Assembly: GCF_003285015.1 (NCBI RefSeq)
Contig: NZ_QMFB01000036.1
Span: 18,327 to 82,326, forward strand
Reading direction: 5' to 3'
Length of the DNA: 64,000 bases
Source of the DNA: Paenibacillus contaminans
Lineage (GTDB): Bacteria; Bacillota; Bacilli; Paenibacillales; NBRC-103111
Part shown: piece by piece, positions 60,431-64,000 of the stretch
Numbering within the stretch: position 1 is the first letter of the stretch
Layout: every line of letters begins with the position of its first letter
Made by a program: the position numbers and the translations under genes
Notes under the pieces: generated by a model
Database searches by the model: none
What the model was told of the DNA's origin: nothing
The model's input: the letters and a program-made list of their open reading frames with translations, nothing else

Positions 60431-60871
60431 TTTTTTGGCCGGGCGCTCGTGAACGGTGTAACGGGTTTGCTGCGGCACCGGATAGGTGACGGCTGGATTC
60501 GCTCCGCCCTCCGCTTCGGGATCCGGGGCTTGTCCAGTCGAATAAATTTCATAAATTTCGTTGATGATGTTTTTGATAATTGTAATTTCGCGCGGGTTTT
60601 TGTATTGCAGCAGCTGCATGATATCGATCAGATTGCTGTCGAGCGCGGCTTCCTTCGATTGAAAGGCAAACAGCTCGTGCAGGCTGATTCCGAGCGCCTG
60701 AGCGATTTTGGCGAGATTGAGCAGCGAAATGTTTTTCTCACCGCGTTCGACCTGGCCGATATAAGAAAAATGAAAGCCGCCTATTTCTCCCAGCTTCTCT
60801 TGCGAGTATCCGTTCTGTTTGCGAATGTCCCGAATACGTTCTCCTACGGCTTGCAAAATGTTTATTTCCAC
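60413..60871 (-). CDS. XRE-family helix-turn-helix regulator
   Basis: 152 residues from GTG 60871, seven bases after GAGAGG; the longer frame to 60901 has no site. HTH residues about 5-65: RIRDIRKQNGYSQEKLGEIG, then YIGQVERGEKNISLLNLAKI. A central helical part and a basic tail PAKKRKKRE follow. It points away from the BMP/chemoreceptor pair; no target is evident. Confidence 0.87.
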   Translation of the reverse strand: MEINILQAVGERIRDIRKQNGYSQEKLGEIGGFHFSYIGQVERGEKNISLLNLAKIAQALGISLHELFAFQSKEAALDSNLIDIMQLLQYKNPREITIIKNIINEIYEIYSTGQAPDPEAEGGANPAVTYPVPQQTRYTVHERPAKKRKKRE

Positions 60872-61144
60872 ACGCCAACACCTCTCATTCCAGTGTAGCA
60901 TTCCACTTTATGATAAACATCTAATCGAAAATATCATTATTGGCTCATTGATCCCAAAATAATATTTGTCGGTATTATTATGTTCGTCCGTGGTCAGGCG
61001 AAGCCGCCATTCGTCACAATTCTACAAAAAATTACAATTTTCGCGCTGCGGAGTGCAGGATTTTTTGGGGCCGCACAGAACTAATACTGTCGTTAAAAAT
61101 ATAAGCCTATACGCGAAGCCAGCGGATGTAGGAAGGGGATCGTT
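60872..61144. other. Divergent intergenic region, no clear sites
   Basis: An AT-rich spacer between the XRE gene and the BMP lipoprotein gene. TTGATC with a 19-bp spacer before TATTAT is a weak promoter candidate on the plus strand. Nothing else is convincing. Confidence 0.3.
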
Positions 61145-62122
61145 ATGCAAATAAGGGTACTGGCGTTGCTGCTGTTATGCGTTGCTTTCATCGGCGGCTG
61201 CGGCGCGCAGGAAACGATTGAGGAGAAGAAAACGGTCAAAATCGGCATCATGCTCTCGGATGTCGGTCTCGGCGACCAGTCTTTCAGCGATGCGGCGTTT
61301 CAGGGCTTGATCAAAGCAAGGGACGAGCTGGACATCCAGTTCGATTACCGGGAAATATCCGAAACGGGCGATTACGAGAAAGGGATCGCCGACCTTGTGA
61401 AGCAAGGGAACAATTTTGTGGTCGGTCTCGGCTTCATGGTCCAGGAAAGTCTCGAGAAGGTAGCGAAGCAATACCCGGATCAGCAGTTCGTCCTGATTGA
61501 TAGCGTTTCGGAGGCGGCGAACATCGTTTCCTTGACATTCAAGGAGGAGGAAGGCAGCTTCCTGATCGGCGCGCTTGCGGGTCTCAAGACGAAAAGCAAC
61601 AAGCTCGGCTTTATCGGCGGCATGGACGTTCCGCTCATCCACAAATTCGGCGCCGGCTTTAAGCAGGGAGCCGAAGCCGTAAATCCGAAAGCGCAGGTAG
61701 CGGTAGAATATGCGGAAGACTTCGGGAGCGTCGAGAAGGGCGCGTCCATCGCCCGAAAAATGATCCAAAGCGGGGTCGACGCCGTCTATCCGGCAGCCGG
61801 CCTGACGGGAGTCGGCGCGCTCAAGGAAGCGGAGACGAACGGCAAGCTGGCGTTCGGAGTGGACAGCGACCAGTTTTTTGCAGCCGAGAAGGCGGTCGTC
61901 AGCTCGATGCTGAAGCATATCGACAAAGCGATTTATTTGATTTGCGAATCGATGGTGAAGGACGGGAAGCTGTCGGACAAGCATATCGAGCTCGGCTTGA
62001 AGGAGAACGGCGTCGGTCTTGCCGAGGTGCGGATATTGACTTTAAGCGATAAAGAGAAGGAACAGCTCGACAAGCTTACGAACGATATTGTCTCGGGAAC
62101 GATCAAGGTTAACGTCAAGTAA
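61145..62122 (+). CDS. BMP family (Med/PnrA-like) substrate-binding lipoprotein
   Basis: 325 residues. Lipoprotein signal (residues 1-19) with lipobox IGGC, then the basic membrane protein fold: KIGIMLSDVGLGDQSFSDAA near 32, GFMVQESLEKVA, then SLTFKEEEGSFLIGALAGL near 135, and a VDSDQFF motif near 240. Homologues bind nucleosides or related ligands. ATG follows GGAAGGGG. No permease or ATPase accompanies it; instead a chemoreceptor gene starts 37 bp downstream, so it may be a ligand-presenting protein for taxis. Confidence 0.9.
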   Translation: MQIRVLALLLLCVAFIGGCGAQETIEEKKTVKIGIMLSDVGLGDQSFSDAAFQGLIKARDELDIQFDYREISETGDYEKGIADLVKQGNNFVVGLGFMVQESLEKVAKQYPDQQFVLIDSVSEAANIVSLTFKEEEGSFLIGALAGLKTKSNKLGFIGGMDVPLIHKFGAGFKQGAEAVNPKAQVAVEYAEDFGSVEKGASIARKMIQSGVDAVYPAAGLTGVGALKEAETNGKLAFGVDSDQFFAAEKAVVSSMLKHIDKAIYLICESMVKDGKLSDKHIELGLKENGVGLAEVRILTLSDKEKEQLDKLTNDIVSGTIKVNVK

Positions 62123-62159
62123 TCCTTCGAAGGAAATATGGTACGGATGGGGTGCCCAC

Positions 62160-63797
62160 TTGAATCTGAATGTCAAGCTATTGCTTAACGCGCTGCTCCC
62201 GCTTGTCCTTGCGGTAGCGGTCGTCGTTTATATGAACCTCGAAATCAGACAAATACAAGACGCGGGGGCGGAAGACGTTAAGCTGCTGCTGGAAGTGGAG
62301 CAGCTTAACGGGGGACTCGTCGCGGCCCAGCTTGCGCTTAGCAGCTATTCCGGCAATATGAGCGGCGCGAACGCTTACGATGCGGTAGAGAAGGTGAAGA
62401 AGGTCGGCGAAAAAATCTCAGCGCTGCGGAATAAGCTGACGCTCGCCGAGCATGCCGGCATATTGGAGCGCATGGAAGGCAAGTACAAGGAGCTGTTCGA
62501 GACGTTCGAAAAGTCGTCGAAAGCCGGCGATGCCACGGAAATCAAACGGCAGTCGATTCGCACGCTCGGCATCGTCAACGATTCGTACCTGCTTAAAAAC
62601 ACGGTCGAGAAGTATTACGATCAAGGTTTGGTGAAGACGACCCGGGTATCGAACATTACGTTTGCCGTAAGCGCCGGGCTGCTTATTGTCACAAGCCTGC
62701 TGTCTTGGTATATGATACGCCGGATCATCCGTCCGATCAGACGGCTGAACGCCGCGGCGCTGACGATCGCAGGGGGAGATTTGACGGTCGATATCGAGCC
62801 GTCCCGTTCGGGCGACGAAATCGGGCAGTTGACGGAGTCGTTCCGCAAGGTGGCAAGCAGTTTGCGGTCATTGATCGAGCAAATCGTCATAACCTCCGAA
62901 AGACTGGCCGCTTCTGCCGCGGAGTTGTCCTCGCGGACGGATGAGACGAGCAGGGCGAGCAGGCAAATCGCCGAAACGATCCAGGAGGTCGCTGTCGGCG
63001 CCGAGAGTCAGACGTTACGCGTCGAAGAAAGCGCACATGCCATCGAAGCGATGACGGACAGCGTACGTAATATTACCCGGGATGCGGGGAAAGTGGCGGA
63101 GTTCGCTTCGGACGCTTCCGGCAAAGCGGCCGAAGGCAATGAAACGATTGCGGCTGCGACGGGGCAGATGGAAGCGATCCGGCAAACCGCGCAAAATCTC
63201 GAGCGCGTCGTGGCAAGACTAGGCGAACGTTCCGAGCAAATCGGCACTATCGTGTCCGTTATTACCGACATGAGCAATCAGACGCGAATCTTGTCCTTGA
63301 ACGCCGGTATCGAAGCGGCCAGGGCCGGCGAGCACGGCAAAGGCTTTGCCGTCGTGGCGACGGAAATCCGGAAGCTGGCGGGAGATTCGGCCGATTCGAC
63401 TTCGCAAATCGCGGAATTGGTCGAAGCGATACGCGGGGAGCTCGGGCTGGCGCTGAAATCGATGGGCGACGTTACGCGCGAGGTGGCTTCAGGAATCGCC
63501 GCGGTTCAACAGGCGGGCGGTTCGTTTGCTCATATCCGGGAAGCGGTGTTGCAAGTCGCCAAGAAGATGGAAGAGTCGGCCGCCGACATCGGTACGCTGG
63601 TGTCCGGGACGGAGCAAGTCGAGCAATCCGTTCGCATCATCGCCGGTATTGCCGAGCAATCGGCATCCGGAACGCAGCAAGTATCCGCCGCCGCCGAAGA
63701 GCAGCTTGCTTCTATGGAGGATATGCTTGCGGCCGCAAGCCTTTTGACGGAAACGGCCGAGCAGCTTCGCAGGCAGGTTAACCATTTTAAACGTTAA
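62160..63797 (+). CDS. Methyl-accepting chemotaxis protein
   Basis: 545 residues from TTG 62160 (GGGGTG five bases upstream). The frame is open back into the BMP gene, but the family start LNVKLLLNALLPLVLAVAVV fits this position. Two membrane helices flank a short extracytoplasmic four-helix sensor of about 150 residues, followed by HAMP near 185-240 and a long coiled-coil signalling domain with hairpin tip ITDMSNQTRILSLNAGIEAA and RAGEHGKGFAVVATEIRKLA. It couples to CheA/CheW. Co-transcribed with the BMP lipoprotein. Confidence 0.9.
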   Translation: MNLNVKLLLNALLPLVLAVAVVVYMNLEIRQIQDAGAEDVKLLLEVEQLNGGLVAAQLALSSYSGNMSGANAYDAVEKVKKVGEKISALRNKLTLAEHAGILERMEGKYKELFETFEKSSKAGDATEIKRQSIRTLGIVNDSYLLKNTVEKYYDQGLVKTTRVSNITFAVSAGLLIVTSLLSWYMIRRIIRPIRRLNAAALTIAGGDLTVDIEPSRSGDEIGQLTESFRKVASSLRSLIEQIVITSERLAASAAELSSRTDETSRASRQIAETIQEVAVGAESQTLRVEESAHAIEAMTDSVRNITRDAGKVAEFASDASGKAAEGNETIAAATGQMEAIRQTAQNLERVVARLGERSEQIGTIVSVITDMSNQTRILSLNAGIEAARAGEHGKGFAVVATEIRKLAGDSADSTSQIAELVEAIRGELGLALKSMGDVTREVASGIAAVQQAGGSFAHIREAVLQVAKKMEESAADIGTLVSGTEQVEQSVRIIAGIAEQSASGTQQVSAAAEEQLASMEDMLAAASLLTETAEQLRRQVNHFKR

Positions 63798-63816
63798 TTG
63801 AATTCCTAAATCGTTG

Positions 63817-63865
63817 ATCCGCCCCGATCGCCTCGAGTCCGCAGGCGATCGGGGCGGATTTTTTA
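63817..63865 (+). terminator. Terminator after the chemoreceptor gene
   Basis: ATCCGCCCCGATCGCC pairs perfectly with GGCGATCGGGGCGGAT (16 bp), followed by TTTTT. Confidence 0.93.
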
Positions 63866-63867
63866 AT

Positions 63868-63952
63868 TGTCAGAAAGCATTCCTCCGCTGATTGTTCCAA
63901 TTCCCGGTAAACGCGCTCGTCCTTTAAAGGACGGCGAAGCCGTTTATCCTTG
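63868..63952. repeat. Dispersed palindromic repeat, copy G (short form)
   Basis: TGTCAGAAAGCATTCC lead, then CGGTAAACGCGCTCGTCC-TTTAAA-GGACGGCGAAGCCGTTTATCCTTG; one of the cleanest copies. Confidence 0.85.
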
Positions 63953-63963
63953 TTTATTCTCGC

Positions 63964-64000
63964 GGCAAACGCCAGTTTTGCAGACTCCGGTAAGCGTTTA
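63964..64000. repeat. Dispersed palindromic repeat, copy H (cut by window end)
   Basis: GGCAAACGCCAG...CCGGTAAGCGTTTA immediately follows copy G and runs off the window. Arms resemble the family but the interior differs. Confidence 0.45.

Overview
The window is a GC-rich stretch of a Firmicutes chromosome, most likely from a Paenibacillus or close relative (Paenibacillaceae). This is inferred from gene content: YesM/YesN-type two-component pairs beside sugar ABC operons without an ATPase, a giant S-layer-anchored protein, a VanRS-VanY-VanZ locus, a KinB-like kinase, strong AGGAGG ribosome sites and many GTG/TTG starts. No tRNA, rRNA, prophage, IS transposase or CRISPR array was found.

Layout. 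1-4962: MoxR ATPase / DUF5682 / VWA operon, continuing from upstream. 4963-9038: a repeat-rich spacer, a WG-repeat protein, a DUF5946 protein and a CgeB-like glycosyltransferase. 9116-13553: an XRE regulator divergent from a tiny membrane protein, a Gfo/Idh/MocA oxidoreductase and a KinB-like kinase. 13562-14800 (minus): an NHLP-type RiPP precursor ending in Trp, next to a class 1 isoprenoid synthase-like enzyme. This is the most unusual locus in the window. 15225-16887: a DinB protein and two small hypotheticals. 17118-17510: a 25-27 nt minisatellite. 17643-27132: LacI regulator, oxidoreductase, sugar ABC importer and a large secreted DUF4091/CBM9-like protein. 27133-31286: repeats, a foldable element and vanR-vanS-vanY-vanZ. 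31409-35381: GDYXXLXY and DUF2157 proteins (minus) and a membrane GDPD. 35591-39763: DUF1801-ArsR, arsC-phosphatase-arsI, and a macro domain protein with an ADP-ribosylglycohydrolase. 39914-47341: a GntR/solute-binding fusion and a 1897-residue cohesin/CBM/propeller/SLH protein. 47487-52739 (minus): a D-amino-acid catabolic operon with its regulator, plus a GNAT protein. 52927-53089: a MITE-like palindrome. 53201-60212: YesM/YesN-like pair with a second sugar ABC importer. 60413-63797: an XRE regulator, a BMP-family lipoprotein and a chemotaxis receptor.

How the genes work together. Two polysaccharide/oligosaccharide modules each combine a sensor, a binding lipoprotein and two permeases. The first also has a secreted glycosidase candidate. 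Both lack the ATPase and presumably borrow a shared MsmX-like one. The surface protein with three CBM-like modules, two cohesin-like modules and an SLH anchor fits the same saccharolytic life. The vanRSYZ set trims D-Ala-terminated peptidoglycan precursors without making D-Ala-D-Lac. The minus-strand operon takes N-acyl-D-amino acids to products that RidA can detoxify.

Non-coding structure is plentiful. A palindromic repeat with outer arms GGTAAACG...CGTTTATCC recurs about nine times, and a paired arm shows a compensatory change. A second family (TGAGGCAAAC...CCTCACTATT) occupies two spacers. Single copies of a MITE-like element and a minisatellite are also present.
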